Program-made: the position numbers and the translations under genes
NCBI RefSeq assembly: GCF_014534655.1
Contig: NZ_JACVVD010000002.1
Location: 124,001-188,000 of the forward strand
Length of the DNA stretch: 64,000 bases
Direction: 5' to 3'
DNA from: Paenibacillus sedimenti
GTDB taxonomy: Bacteria; Bacillota; Bacilli; Paenibacillales; NBRC-103111
Notes under the pieces: generated by a model
What the model was told of the DNA's origin: nothing
The model's database searches: none
The model's input: the letters and a program-made list of their open reading frames with translations, nothing else
In this document: piece by piece, positions 9,901 through 17,920 of the stretch
Position numbering within the stretch: position 1 is the stretch's first letter
How the letters are laid out: every line of letters begins with the position of its first letter

Positions 9901-10278
9901 CAAAGACGTTTTAGGTTATGTGGCATGTTGGAAACTCTGGTACTGCGGATTGGGGCTGGGATTGGTGAGGTTTCCCGGGCGGAAGTGACAGAGCGTTTGC
10001 AGATGCATCTGGACCGGATTTCGGGAACCAGGGAGCAGTTCATGATCCATCTGGCATCGTGGGAGCTGTGCAGATCCGAAGAGAGCCGCGTTCAAGCATC
10101 CGCTATGCTGGAGGACTTATATCAGAAAGCCACTGTACCGTTTTACAAGAAGTGGGAGCAAGTTCTCTCCGTTGAACTTACTGGACCCTTAAGAAGTGCT
10201 CCATCAATACCCCGTGAAGCGCTGGCGAGCCATATCCGGTTTGAAGATATAGCCGAAGCGGTTAGAAATATTGGCTAG
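6964..10278 (+). CDS. Giant SARP-type regulator: winged helix + BTAD + AAA ATPase + TPR
   Basis: Domains in order: an OmpR-like winged helix with a bacterial transcriptional activator (BTAD) helical domain in the first 240 residues, an AAA_16/STAND ATPase with Walker A GEAGIGKT near 276 and Walker B ILILDDLQW near 381, then tetratricopeptide repeats from about 640 to the end. Positions count from the first ATG (6985). That ATG would cut off the first beta strand (YSIHMLGTF) and lies 25 bases from the ribosome site GGGGTGATC (6951-6959). An in-frame CTG at 6964 has correct spacing and follows a stop at 6955, so a CTG start is preferred here. Such proteins are usually ligand- or nucleotide-gated activators; the targets are unknown. 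Confidence 0.85.
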   Translation: MEGYSIHMLGTFNCIYAERPLAKLPTGKLQLLFAYLLLHADIPVNRKHLAFLFWPDSSEAQAMTNLRKLLYDLKKLLPASDLHLELRDGQVVWHSRDLCTVDVIAFEKQQADSAPIAELAKAIALYQGELLPGVYDEWVVNRRESLAGHYASLLDRMIGLFEQRREFDAAITYATRLVQLDRFSEAAHLKLIRLSALSGDLAASQKRAEDMAALFEAELGVSPSEETKRIIRRLLDAANTARQQPVYNNPKPPLIGRRLEWEQLLHAWGKAVQEHSLLVELEGEAGIGKTRLTEEFAFWAQSQGIRVLTSRCFASGGSSAYEPVTTWLQKVTFDHLDSSVLIELSRMLPEIKDRYPELPSPGPLHEAWQLRSWYHANQQALYQDQPTILILDDLQWSDKETLQMIEYFLRTDHPHPLLVVCTIRTEAGTGDVYFTEFLQSLRTRRQSLHIAMAPLTEAETGQLILSFAAEGNHSFPVKQIHEVSGGNPLFIHEIVRRGNEAMQDGYGSSILTMMVQRLADLPSLCQKVIGIMTVIGKPISLPFILELADQGEKALSQVELLQQLRIMKRTEDGGLDFYHERMREAARIRMSESKKQLLHGLVAKAMENSGNMRLFSNAEIAFHYESAACPAEAAVYYEKAALEARQVFAHEMTIRYSLKLLPTADQKKKLELLSWLAEAYRISGNWAGAEKTYRTWLQSCELDVPLEQKALHQAALGNCLRLLGRYAESLQELQQASQLFDMLEHREGLAEVYGYLGIVYQYMGKYGEAEIYLRKRMDLSPEGEEDGKFTGILGNVYWEQEQYAEAANCYKKQIRIANGKGDRHSLGQAFGGMTLTNLELEQMDWAFHAVGEKLSISRSLGDRMGVANSIGLMGKVYLRSGYYEEARICLLYCLQEALQIGDVRVIALVLSLLGHTWDEQGEDQAAWLALEQSERLAGSLGIPYIHCDTLYFMGLYSVKRARWDKAQNYVRQAMPLAEQQRRFRLCGMLETLVLRIGAGIGEVSRAEVTERLQMHLDRISGTREQFMIHLASWELCRSEESRVQASAMLEDLYQKATVPFYKKWEQVLSVELTGPLRSAPSIPREALASHIRFEDIAEAVRNIG

Positions 10279-10288
10279 TTTTTGTATC

Positions 10289-10318
10289 ATACACCTTCTT
10301 GCAAGGTGTATTTTTTTT
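10289..10318 (+). terminator. Terminator after the SARP-type regulator
   Basis: ATACACCTT (10289-10297) pairs with AAGGTGTAT (10303-10311), followed by a run of eight T. Confidence 0.92.
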
Positions 10319-10426
10319 GTTCAGAAACGCTGGCTTCCGGATTCGGAAACGATTTTGAAACGCCGGCTGCGGTATGCTTCTCTTGTGATCACAAAACAAA
10401 TAAAAGGAATGTTTAGGAGGAACAGA

Positions 10427-11128
10427 ATGAAGAAATGGATAATGGCCGTGAGCCTGCTCATGGCGGCAGCAGTACCGACTACAGCGATGGGACATCCGGG
10501 GCATGGGAGCGGGGGGACGTCACCTCATGTATCCGCAGCCGTGAACGGCGTCGGATTGCCGGCAATAAAAAGTGGAATCGCAGAAGAAAAAACCTACGTT
10601 TCCGTTCAGGCGTTCGCCGGTTTGTTCGGTGAGGACGTACAAGTGGATCTACAGAGAAAAACGGCGGCGCTGCGGGGACGCACCCTGACGCAACTGGTAA
10701 CGGTGAATGGGGAAGCTTACGCATGGGTTCGCGATTTGGCGGATGCAGTTGAAGCGACGAAGGTCACATGGGATGCAGAGAAGCACGAGGTTTACGTACT
10801 CGCATTGCCCAAAGGAACCGTTCAGCTCGAGCCTGTGGTCATCCCTGCAATGGGCGAGCATTGGGCTAATCCAACAGATCTGCCTTCGGGACCGATTTAC
10901 GGGGTCTATAACGACAAGCTTGTATTTATTGAATACATGATTTCACAGCAAGACTTCCAGGACGGCAAATCATTTGAAAATCTGCAGGGCATGAAGGGGT
11001 TGCCTTCTCCGCCAATCGTCCAATCGGACATCGGCTTTATGCCGAAAGGCCATCCGGGTTTTGAAATTCCGCACTTTGACCTGCACTACTACTTTATTTC
11101 CGACGAAGAGCAGCAGTTAATCAAATAA
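10427..11128 (+). CDS. Secreted protein with copper-amine-oxidase-N-like domain
   Basis: The ATG at 10427 has an ideal AGGAGG site at 10416-10421, which decides the start over longer readings. Residues 1-21 form a signal peptide (MKKWIMAVSLLMAAAVPTTAMG). A histidine-rich stretch (HPGHGSGG) follows, then a domain of about 90 residues like the Copper_amine_oxN/stalk modules of Paenibacillus envelope proteins (KTYVSVQAFAGLFG through KVTWDAEKHEVYVLAL). The C-terminal 80 residues contain EFEIPHFDLHYYF-like chemistry (FEIPHFDLHYYFIS), recalling the TTHB210/DUF5602 type of domain; that match is from memory and tentative. A cupin gene follows 24 bases later, probably in the same transcript. Confidence 0.8.
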   Translation: MKKWIMAVSLLMAAAVPTTAMGHPGHGSGGTSPHVSAAVNGVGLPAIKSGIAEEKTYVSVQAFAGLFGEDVQVDLQRKTAALRGRTLTQLVTVNGEAYAWVRDLADAVEATKVTWDAEKHEVYVLALPKGTVQLEPVVIPAMGEHWANPTDLPSGPIYGVYNDKLVFIEYMISQQDFQDGKSFENLQGMKGLPSPPIVQSDIGFMPKGHPGFEIPHFDLHYYFISDEEQQLIK

Positions 11129-11152
11129 TTCTAATATATGGAGGAATGAACC

Positions 11153-11647
11153 ATGAATACAGCAGTTAAACCGCAAATCCTCTCCCGCGAGGAAGGACGG
11201 CATATGTGGTATTTAGGCAATCTGTCTACCCTGAAAGTGAACGCGGAGCATACCGGCGGGCAATTCAGTTTGGTGGAGGATGTCATGGCACCGGGCTATG
11301 AAACCCCTTATCATATTCATCGCAAAGAAGATGAGACGTTTTATCTGATAGAAGGCGAAGCGGAGTTTGTTCTCGACGGCCGCTTATATCGCGCGAAGGC
11401 GGGTTCCTTTGCATTCCTGCCCAAAAATATTCCTCACGGGTTCCGTATCGTTGGCGATAAGCCTGCCCGTCTATTAGTCATGGTGAATCCGTCCGGTTTT
11501 GACCAATTCTTTGCCGAGCTTAGCGAGCCGGCACAGCGTCTGGAACTCCCGCCGCCAACCAAACCCGATATTCCAAAGCTCGTGGAAACGGCGAAACGAT
11601 TTGAAGTCGAAATTTTGGGGCCGCTGCATTTGTTTATTACGGAATAA
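11153..11647 (+). CDS. Cupin-domain protein (quercetin-dioxygenase-like)
   Basis: This 164-residue single-domain cupin carries both metal motifs: PYHIHRKEDETFYLIEGE (His, His, Glu) and the second motif with PHGFRI. The arrangement is that of small quercetin 2,3-dioxygenase-like or storage cupins that bind iron, manganese or nickel. The ribosome site is ATGGAGGAATG. It is co-transcribed with the secreted protein upstream and is followed by a terminator. The substrate cannot be told from sequence. Confidence 0.88.
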   Translation: MNTAVKPQILSREEGRHMWYLGNLSTLKVNAEHTGGQFSLVEDVMAPGYETPYHIHRKEDETFYLIEGEAEFVLDGRLYRAKAGSFAFLPKNIPHGFRIVGDKPARLLVMVNPSGFDQFFAELSEPAQRLELPPPTKPDIPKLVETAKRFEVEILGPLHLFITE

Positions 11648-11699
11648 TACTTTGCATCGTAACATTCCCCGCTGTACTCCCCGCGTTTTCCCCGAAGCC

Positions 11700-11742
11700 G
11701 CCTCCAAAACCACCATAAAGTGGACTTGGAGGCTTGTTTTTT
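11700..11742 (+). terminator. Terminator after the cupin gene
   Basis: GCCTCCAA (11700-11707) pairs with TTGGAGGC (11726-11733); TTGTTTTTT follows. Confidence 0.9.
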
Positions 11743-11891
11743 AAGCCCCGGGAGAGGAGTCTATTAAGACTTTAGTCGAGTATGAAACCATTCTTGAGTC
11801 TAACCGGTTTTCATTCCCGCGCCTGTTATCGCGTAACATATTCTTCCTGTAAAGTGAGGGTAATAAATCATTTATGGAAGGGTGTTCGGAG

Positions 11892-12764
11892 TTGAGAAAT
11901 CAAGCAATTGGGGGAACGAAACCGGAAGTGAAGTTTTTTGAGGGCGAGAAATGGCTGGTGATTACCGGATTGCTCGGTTTTCTGCTGGCTGGAATTTGCG
12001 CGGTATGGGTCATGTTGAATGGGGCTGAGGTATCTCCGAATGGCGATGTCTCAAAAGCAATCTCCTTTAATGCCGCACTCGGCATATTTATACTGTCGAC
12101 GGCAGCGATCAGTCCGTTATCTGGATTGGGAATGAAAAGCAGAGCTATCTTTCGTTGGTCTTACATCGTGCTTGCGCTTTATTCTTACTTTGCGGAAACG
12201 GTGCAAAATCTTCGCGGCGTCAATCCTAGATTCGTGAAGGACGGCACGGCCTTCGATGAAGGGGTTGGTTTCATCTTTGCCTTTGTAGCGCTGCTGTTGG
12301 TGCTTTTCTATCTGTTCCTGGCGGTTCAATATTTCCGGAAAAAAGCTTACAGGCTCCGTCCGGGGCTCGTGCTCGGTATCCGTTATGCGATGATCGCCGT
12401 CATGTTCTCGTTTGCGGCCGGAATCTGGATATCCGTCAATCAGGGCCGAATCGTCGGCTTGCATGGAAATATCATTTGGCTGCATGGCCTTGGTTTTCAC
12501 GCCCTTCAAGCATTGCCGTTTGTTGCATGGTTGACGGAGCGCTCATCGCTAACCACCTCGGTTCGCAGCAGATGGATCCATATAACGGGCTGCGCTTATT
12601 TACTCGGATTAGCAGCGATCGGCTGGCAGACGATTCTCGGCAACTCCATCATGGAATGGTCTGTGCTTCCTCTTCTCGCCATTTGTAGTTTCTTGATTTC
12701 GATAGCGCCGGTAGTACTTCTATTGCGTCAAACGGCCGCCATCAATAAAAGTTATCGAGCTTAA
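11892..12764 (+). CDS. Unrecognised polytopic membrane protein
   Basis: No family was recognised. The protein of about 290 residues has around eight hydrophobic helices and short loops. A histidine-bearing helix (LHGLGFHALQALPFVAWL) may bind metal or heme, but this is only a possibility. Two starts compete: ATG at 11874, with a distant GAGGG, or TTG at 11892, placed 9 bases after GGAAGGG; the latter is chosen. The gene stands alone between two terminator-like structures. Confidence 0.7.
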   Translation: MRNQAIGGTKPEVKFFEGEKWLVITGLLGFLLAGICAVWVMLNGAEVSPNGDVSKAISFNAALGIFILSTAAISPLSGLGMKSRAIFRWSYIVLALYSYFAETVQNLRGVNPRFVKDGTAFDEGVGFIFAFVALLLVLFYLFLAVQYFRKKAYRLRPGLVLGIRYAMIAVMFSFAAGIWISVNQGRIVGLHGNIIWLHGLGFHALQALPFVAWLTERSSLTTSVRSRWIHITGCAYLLGLAAIGWQTILGNSIMEWSVLPLLAICSFLISIAPVVLLLRQTAAINKSYRA

Positions 12765-12777
12765 GCATGATGAAAAA

Positions 12778-12818
12778 AGGCTATGTGCGTATTATTATCG
12801 CCATAGTCTTATTTTTAT
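12778..12818 (+). terminator. Terminator-like hairpin after the membrane protein
   Basis: GGCTATG-type and CATAGTC-type arms around TATTATTAT form an imperfect stem of about 10 bp, followed by TTATTTTTAT. Weak compared with the other terminators here. Confidence 0.5.
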
Positions 12819-12819
12819 C

Positions 12820-12849
12820 TTGACACGTTACCAATCGGTAACGTATTAT
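12820..12849 (+). promoter_or_regulatory. Promoter with a perfect palindromic operator
   Basis: TTGACA (12820-12825), an 18-base spacer, TATTAT (12844-12849). The spacer is filled by a perfect palindrome ACGTTACC-AATC-GGTAACGT (12825-12844), the form and place of a TetR-family repressor site. No TetR gene is in the window. Confidence 0.75.
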
Positions 12850-12851
12850 TA

Positions 12852-12875
12852 AAATGTTACTAAATAGTCACATTT
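12852..12875 (+). promoter_or_regulatory. Second palindrome at the transcription start
   Basis: AAATGTTACTA-AA-TAGTCACATTT is symmetric at 10 of 11 positions per arm and covers the expected +1 of the promoter just upstream. It could be a second operator for a different protein. Confidence 0.5.
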
Positions 12876-12913
12876 AAATGCATAGTCGATGATATAGTAG
12901 GAGGGCGATATAA

Positions 12914-14179
12914 ATGAGGTTGGAACAGAACGTGTACGATGCCGCAGTCATCGGAGGAGGCTTGGCTGGACTGACGGCAGCCGTTTATTTGGCAAGAGCC
13001 GGTAAGTCTGTCATTGTCCTTGAAAAAGCAGGGAAGCCGGGAGGTCTCGCTCAAACGACCAATAAAAACGGTGCGCTATTCAACCTCGGTCCCCATGCCA
13101 TGTATGAGGGAGGAGCGGCGCTTCGCATTCTGTATGAGCTCGGCTGCCTACCTAAGGGAGGGTACGCTGCCAAGGGGGGCATCATCGGTATTATGCAGGG
13201 TAGGATGATACTCAATCCGACTGACTTGTCCCCGGATGAGACGGCGGAGTGGGGCGGGCTCATGGGCGGTTTGGGACAAATCGACACGGTACCGCTTGGC
13301 GCGATCAGCCTTAAAGAATGGGCGGAAACCAATATTCATCACGAAAGGGTTCGTCTCTTTTTTTACGCGATGTGCAGACAGTGGTCGTTTTGCGACAATC
13401 CGAGCGTGCTAAGCAGCGGCTTTGTCATCAGGCAAGGGCAGCTTGCGGCACAAGGGGTCAAGTACATCGAGGGAGGCTGGCAGACCGTTGTGGACAGCCT
13501 GCATGATCAGGCGGTCAAAGCTGGAGTGACAATCGTAACCGGCTGTAAAACGCAGCAAATCCTTCTTAGCGAAGGAAGCGTTCGGGCCGTATTGCTGGCT
13601 GACGGAACATCAATCGAAGTGTCTGCCGTTATCGCTGCAGCGGGACCGGATACCGTCTGCAGGCTTATCCCGGGGGCGCAGCAAATGTCACTCGGCAAAT
13701 GGCAGGCGGAATGCCGCCCTCTATATGCCGCATGCTTGGATGTGGCGCTGCAACGTTTGCCAAATCCGGAGCGCGCTTTTGCCCTCGGGCTGGATGAACC
13801 ATTCTACTATTCCAATCAATCGGCGAGTGTGAAACTAAGTGACAACGGCACACATGTGCTTCATGTTATGAAGTATAACGACAACAATAGCGATAATGAT
13901 TCAAAGGCCGACGAGAAGCAGCTGATCCAGCTGCTTGATCTTCTGCAGCCCGGCTGGGAGCAGGAAGTTGTCGCGAAAAGATATTTGCCCAAAATGCTCG
14001 TAGCTCATGATTCGAGAACGATTCGCCACAATGGAGCTGGACCGGCTCCAAGTCCAGTCGTTCCGGAAGTTCGCGGTTTGTTCGTCGCCGGCGACTGGGT
14101 CGGTAATGAAGGGCGGCTTGCCGATGCGGCGATGGCCAGTGCGAAGCTTGCCGCACAGGAAGTAGTAGCGCAGGGTTGA
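12914..14179 (+). CDS. FAD-dependent oxidoreductase, phytoene-desaturase-like
   Basis: This 421-residue flavoprotein has an N-terminal Rossmann fingerprint (AAVIGGGLAGLTAAVYLARAG, with the glutamate of LEKAGKPGGLAQT closing the second strand) and a C-terminal FAD signature (GLFVAGDWVGNEGRLADAAMASAK). This is the amine oxidase/carotenoid desaturase fold. No carotenoid genes lie nearby, so the substrate is open. The ribosome site is AGGAGGGCG. The operator pair upstream suggests it is repressed until an inducer appears. Confidence 0.85.
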   Translation: MRLEQNVYDAAVIGGGLAGLTAAVYLARAGKSVIVLEKAGKPGGLAQTTNKNGALFNLGPHAMYEGGAALRILYELGCLPKGGYAAKGGIIGIMQGRMILNPTDLSPDETAEWGGLMGGLGQIDTVPLGAISLKEWAETNIHHERVRLFFYAMCRQWSFCDNPSVLSSGFVIRQGQLAAQGVKYIEGGWQTVVDSLHDQAVKAGVTIVTGCKTQQILLSEGSVRAVLLADGTSIEVSAVIAAAGPDTVCRLIPGAQQMSLGKWQAECRPLYAACLDVALQRLPNPERAFALGLDEPFYYSNQSASVKLSDNGTHVLHVMKYNDNNSDNDSKADEKQLIQLLDLLQPGWEQEVVAKRYLPKMLVAHDSRTIRHNGAGPAPSPVVPEVRGLFVAGDWVGNEGRLADAAMASAKLAAQEVVAQG

Positions 14180-14204
14180 CATTTATTTGAAATTGGCATA
14201 ATAA
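14176..14204 (+). promoter_or_regulatory. Promoter of the ileS T-box transcript
   Basis: TTGACA (14176-14181), 17 bases, TAATAA (14199-14204). The -35 overlaps the stop codon of the oxidoreductase gene. Confidence 0.7.
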
Positions 14205-14229
14205 TGTATTAACTGAATGTTCTTACTAA

Positions 14230-14498
14230 ATTCATTGACGAGAACGAGTACGCTAATCCCTTGTTTCCCAGAGAGTTGGCCTAGCGCTGAAAGCCAACAT
14301 TCAAGACTTAGCCGAAAATCCTCTCCGAGAAGGAAGGCTGAAGCAATTCAGTAAGCTGCCCCGGGATCCCGCCGTTACAAGGGACGCGTATGATAGTACG
14401 TAGAATGAGGAGCTGTAATCGACATTTGTTGATGTCGTTACTGAACTAGGGTGGTATCGCGAGATGAATCTCGTCCCTTATGGGACGGGATTTTTTTG
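14230..14498 (+). ncRNA. T-box riboswitch, isoleucine type
   Basis: The leader holds a stem I with the GTTGGC...GCCAAC apical arms (about 14275-14298), a probable specifier ATC at 14318-14320, the T-box bulge AGGGTGGTATCGCG (14448-14461) and a terminator (14468-14491 plus T-tract). Uncharged tRNA-Ile pairing to the T-box should disrupt the terminator and switch on ileS. The ATC specifier agrees with the downstream gene. Confidence 0.93.
14468..14498 (+). terminator. T-box terminator
   Basis: ATCTCGTCCC, loop TTAT, GGGACGGGAT, then seven T. The 5' arm overlaps the region that would form the antiterminator. Confidence 0.92.
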
Positions 14499-14531
14499 TT
14501 TTCAATTTGATACGCAGAAAGGATAAATCGC

Positions 14532-17500
14532 ATGAGAAAAGTGGATGTGAAAGAGAAAGCGAGAACCCGCGAACTGCGCGTTCTTGAGCAGTGGAGACGA
14601 AACGATACATTTCGCCAGTCTATTGGAAACCGAAAAGGCGGGCCGAGCTTCGTCTTTTACGAAGGCCCGCCAACGGCCAACGGGACGCCCCATATCGGCC
14701 ATGCGCTTGGCCGCGTCGTGAAAGACTTCATCTGCCGTTATAAAACAATGACCGGCCATCATGTTGTCCGCAAAGCGGGTTGGGATACGCACGGGCTGCC
14801 TGTCGAACTCGGCGTTCAGAAGCAGCTGGGCATCTCCGGCAAGCAGGAGATTGAACATTACGGCGTAGCCGCATTCGTCGAGAAATGCAAAAGCAGCGTA
14901 TTTGAATATGAAAAACAGTGGCGTGAACTGACGGAAGCCATCGCGTACTGGACGGATATGGACCATCCCTACGTTACGCTCGATAACGATTATATCGAGA
15001 GCGTATGGCATATATTGGCCGAAATCCATAGCAAAGGGCTGCTGTACAAAGGCCATCGCGTCAGCCCGTATTGTCCGGACTGCCAGACGACGCTCAGTTC
15101 CCACGAAGTCGCGCAGGGCTATGAAGATGTTAAAGATTTAAGCGCCACCGTGAAATTCTTGAGCACAAGCGGAACTGAAAGCTTTCTCGCCTGGACGACG
15201 ACCCCGTGGACACTGCCTGCAAACATAGCGTTGGCGGTGAATCCGGACATCGACTATGCCAAAGTGCTGCATAAAGGCGAAGTATTCGTCATTGCCGACA
15301 ATCTTGTGGAAAAAGTTTTCAAGCAAGATTACGAAATCTTGTCTGTGCACAAAGGAGCGGAGTTCGTCGGAGTTTCATACAAACCTCCTTTCAACTATTT
15401 GACCCCGAGCAGAGGACATATCGTCGTAGCAGCCGACTATGTCACCGATGCGAGCGGTACCGGAATCGTTCATATTGCCCCGGCTCACGGAGAAGACGAC
15501 TATCGAACAGCCCGCCGGCACGAGCTGGATTTTGTAAACATAGTGAACTTGTCCGGTCGATATACGGATGAGATCACGGATTATGCGGGACGCTTTGTCA
15601 AAGACTGTGATGTGGATATCGTGAAAAATTTGGCGGAACGCAATCTGCTGTTTGCTAAAGAACGCTATGAGCACAGTTACCCGTTCTGTTGGCGCTGCAA
15701 ATCTCCGCTGCTCTATTACGCGATGGAGAGCTGGTTTATCCGAACAACCGCGATTAAAGACCAATTGATCGAGAACAACAGTCAGATTGCCTGGTACCCG
15801 ACTCATCTCCGCGAAGGACGCTTCGGCAAGTTCCTCGAAGATCTCGTCGACTGGAATATCAGCCGCAATCGTTACTGGGGGACCCCGCTTAACGTTTGGT
15901 TGTGCGACGGTTGCGGAGCGGAGTATGCGCCGGGTAGCCACAAGGATATGAGGGGAAAATCGGTACACCCGGTTGACGAAAGCCTGGAGCTGCATAAGCC
16001 CTACGTTGATGATGTAAAGCTTCGCTGCTCTTGCGGAGGCATCATGCAAAGAACGCCTGAAGTGATTGACGTATGGTTCGACAGCGGGTCTATGCCGTTT
16101 GCGCAGTATCACCATCCTTTCGGAGACGAGACAACATTCCAAGAGCAATACCCCGCAGACATGATCTGCGAAGGGATCGATCAAACCAGAGGCTGGTTCT
16201 TCAGTCTTTTGGCGGTCTCCACGCTGTATAACGGCAAATTGCCTTACAAAGCCGTGCTTTCTACCGGACATGTATTGGACGAATACGGGCAGAAAATGTC
16301 CAAAAGCAAAGGCAACGGCATCGATCCTTGGGAAATTATCGAGGAGTTCGGGGCGGATGCGTTTCGATGGGCACTGCTGTCGGACAGCGCACCGTGGAAC
16401 AGTAAACGTTTCTCCTGGGGAATCGTAGCCGAAGCGAAATCCAAAGTGATCGATACGATCCATAACACCCATGCCTTCTATGTGTTATACGCGACGATCG
16501 ACCGATTCAATCCGGAGGATTATCCGCCGTCAAAGTACGTGAACGAATTGGATCGCTGGATCATATCGAGATTGAACAGTACTTTGCAGCTCGTAAGGAA
16601 GGGGTTGGAAACGAACGATTTCCTGAACCCGGCGAAGCAAATCGAACAGTTTGTAGGTGAGCTGAGCAACTGGTATATCCGCCGCTCCCGCGACCGCTTT
16701 TGGGCAAGTGGAATGACAGAGGATAAAATATCAGCGTACCAAACCCTGCGTGAGGTGCTTCTAACGCTCTCGCGGATGATTGCGCCGTACACGCCGCTTA
16801 TTGCTGAAGATCTATTCGGAAATCTCGGCGGCGAAGGAAGCGTACATCTGACGGATTATCCCGCGGTCGTAGTCTCTGCGATCGATTCTATGCTGGAGAA
16901 TGATATGGAAACCGTCCGGCAAATCGTTGAATTGGCGAGAAATATTCGCAACGAGACGGGAATCAAGACACGTCAGCCGCTCTCGGAATTGATTGTTTCT
17001 CTACAGAGCCCTATCGACCTGCGCCGATTCGAGGACATCATCAAGGATGAAATCAATATCAAAGATATTCGCGTAGTGCATAGCGACGGCAGCTTTGTTG
17101 ACTTCAAACTGAAGCTGAATCTCAAGGCAGCCGGCAAAAAATACGGCAAATTCGTCGGACCCGTGCAAAGCCGCCTGATGCAATTGTCGACTTCAGAATC
17201 CAAACAAGCAGTCGATGACGGCTTCTTGGAGATAACGGTCGACGAAGAGGAGCTCCGTATCACACTGGATGAGCTGCTCGTGGAAAAACAAGCCAAAACA
17301 GGGTTTGCTTCAGCCTCGAACAACCAGATTACAGTTGCCATTAATACCGTTATAACGGAAGAGCTGGAACAGGAAGGTCTTGTACGGGAAATCATACGTG
17401 CAATCCAGGATTACCGTAAAAGACTCGAACTGCCGATAGATAAACGAATCAATCTTGTTCTTGATGTGGATTTACCGATGAAAGCGGCATTGGAACGATT

Positions 17501-17612
17501 TCATCATGTTCTGCAGGACAACGTGCTGCTTTCCGGCGTCAGATACGCCAAAGAACCGGATATGGAGTTAGTTCCGATTGGAGATTCAGCGATATCTATG
17601 TGGATCGAGTGA
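14532..17612 (+). CDS. ileS: Isoleucyl-tRNA synthetase, type 2 (eukaryote-like)
   Basis: It charges tRNA-Ile with isoleucine and edits valine. The HIGH motif is in EGPPTANGTPHIGHALGR and KMSKS in YGQKMSKSKGNGIDP near residue 590. GWDTHGLPVE begins the catalytic core, and cysteine pairs occur in CPDCQ, CWRC, CDGC and CSCG. The length of 1026, the PTANGTPHIGH context and the C-terminal region without the classical bacterial zinc tail point to the type-2 branch, known in some bacteria to resist mupirocin. Resistance is not shown by this sequence. The ribosome site is AGAAAGGAT. Expression is under the T-box upstream. Confidence 0.95.
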   Translation: MRKVDVKEKARTRELRVLEQWRRNDTFRQSIGNRKGGPSFVFYEGPPTANGTPHIGHALGRVVKDFICRYKTMTGHHVVRKAGWDTHGLPVELGVQKQLGISGKQEIEHYGVAAFVEKCKSSVFEYEKQWRELTEAIAYWTDMDHPYVTLDNDYIESVWHILAEIHSKGLLYKGHRVSPYCPDCQTTLSSHEVAQGYEDVKDLSATVKFLSTSGTESFLAWTTTPWTLPANIALAVNPDIDYAKVLHKGEVFVIADNLVEKVFKQDYEILSVHKGAEFVGVSYKPPFNYLTPSRGHIVVAADYVTDASGTGIVHIAPAHGEDDYRTARRHELDFVNIVNLSGRYTDEITDYAGRFVKDCDVDIVKNLAERNLLFAKERYEHSYPFCWRCKSPLLYYAMESWFIRTTAIKDQLIENNSQIAWYPTHLREGRFGKFLEDLVDWNISRNRYWGTPLNVWLCDGCGAEYAPGSHKDMRGKSVHPVDESLELHKPYVDDVKLRCSCGGIMQRTPEVIDVWFDSGSMPFAQYHHPFGDETTFQEQYPADMICEGIDQTRGWFFSLLAVSTLYNGKLPYKAVLSTGHVLDEYGQKMSKSKGNGIDPWEIIEEFGADAFRWALLSDSAPWNSKRFSWGIVAEAKSKVIDTIHNTHAFYVLYATIDRFNPEDYPPSKYVNELDRWIISRLNSTLQLVRKGLETNDFLNPAKQIEQFVGELSNWYIRRSRDRFWASGMTEDKISAYQTLREVLLTLSRMIAPYTPLIAEDLFGNLGGEGSVHLTDYPAVVVSAIDSMLENDMETVRQIVELARNIRNETGIKTRQPLSELIVSLQSPIDLRRFEDIIKDEINIKDIRVVHSDGSFVDFKLKLNLKAAGKKYGKFVGPVQSRLMQLSTSESKQAVDDGFLEITVDEEELRITLDELLVEKQAKTGFASASNNQITVAINTVITEELEQEGLVREIIRAIQDYRKRLELPIDKRINLVLDVDLPMKAALERFHHVLQDNVLLSGVRYAKEPDMELVPIGDSAISMWIE

Positions 17613-17719
17613 GTTTGGAAACCCAACTTATGTGGCTGGAATGATGGCGGGTAAATCGCCCATAATCATGCATAAAGTGCCTGTTTGTCTAGCTGTAAGC
17701 GTCCGGCTGGTGATAAACT

Positions 17720-17845
17720 TGCTAAAAGTGCCGTTAAAATAGCCCAAACGCCTGTGCACGGCCAATTGTGATGAATTTACATGCACTAAATGCATGTAAG
17801 TGGCCCTGTTTGACGAGAATTCGCAAAATGACGGCACTTTTTGCA
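17720..17845. repeat. Structured intergenic element with inverted-repeat ends
   Basis: Arms at 17720-17737 and 17828-17845 match at 15 of 18 positions (core AAAAGTGCCGT). Inside lies a perfect hairpin TTACATGCA-CTAAA-TGCATGTAA (17777-17799), itself bracketed by GGCCA and TGGCC. It contains no gene and sits between ileS and its terminator-like hairpin. It may be a non-autonomous repeat or a structured RNA. Confidence 0.55.
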
Positions 17846-17892
17846 GTTAGTTGTGGCAACGGTGGTTGAAACAAGGCACTTACACCCAAGGA

Positions 17893-17920
17893 AAGCGCAT
17901 CTACCGGGATGCGCTTTTTT
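17893..17920 (+). terminator. Terminator downstream of ileS
   Basis: AAGCGCATC (17893-17901) pairs with GATGCGCTT (17908-17916), followed by TTTT. It also lies just beyond the 3' end of the converging gene. Confidence 0.85.

Noticed and set aside
15375..16472. 365-codon frame antisense to ileS
   Set aside because: Fully inside ileS, no ribosome site, no protein-like pattern.
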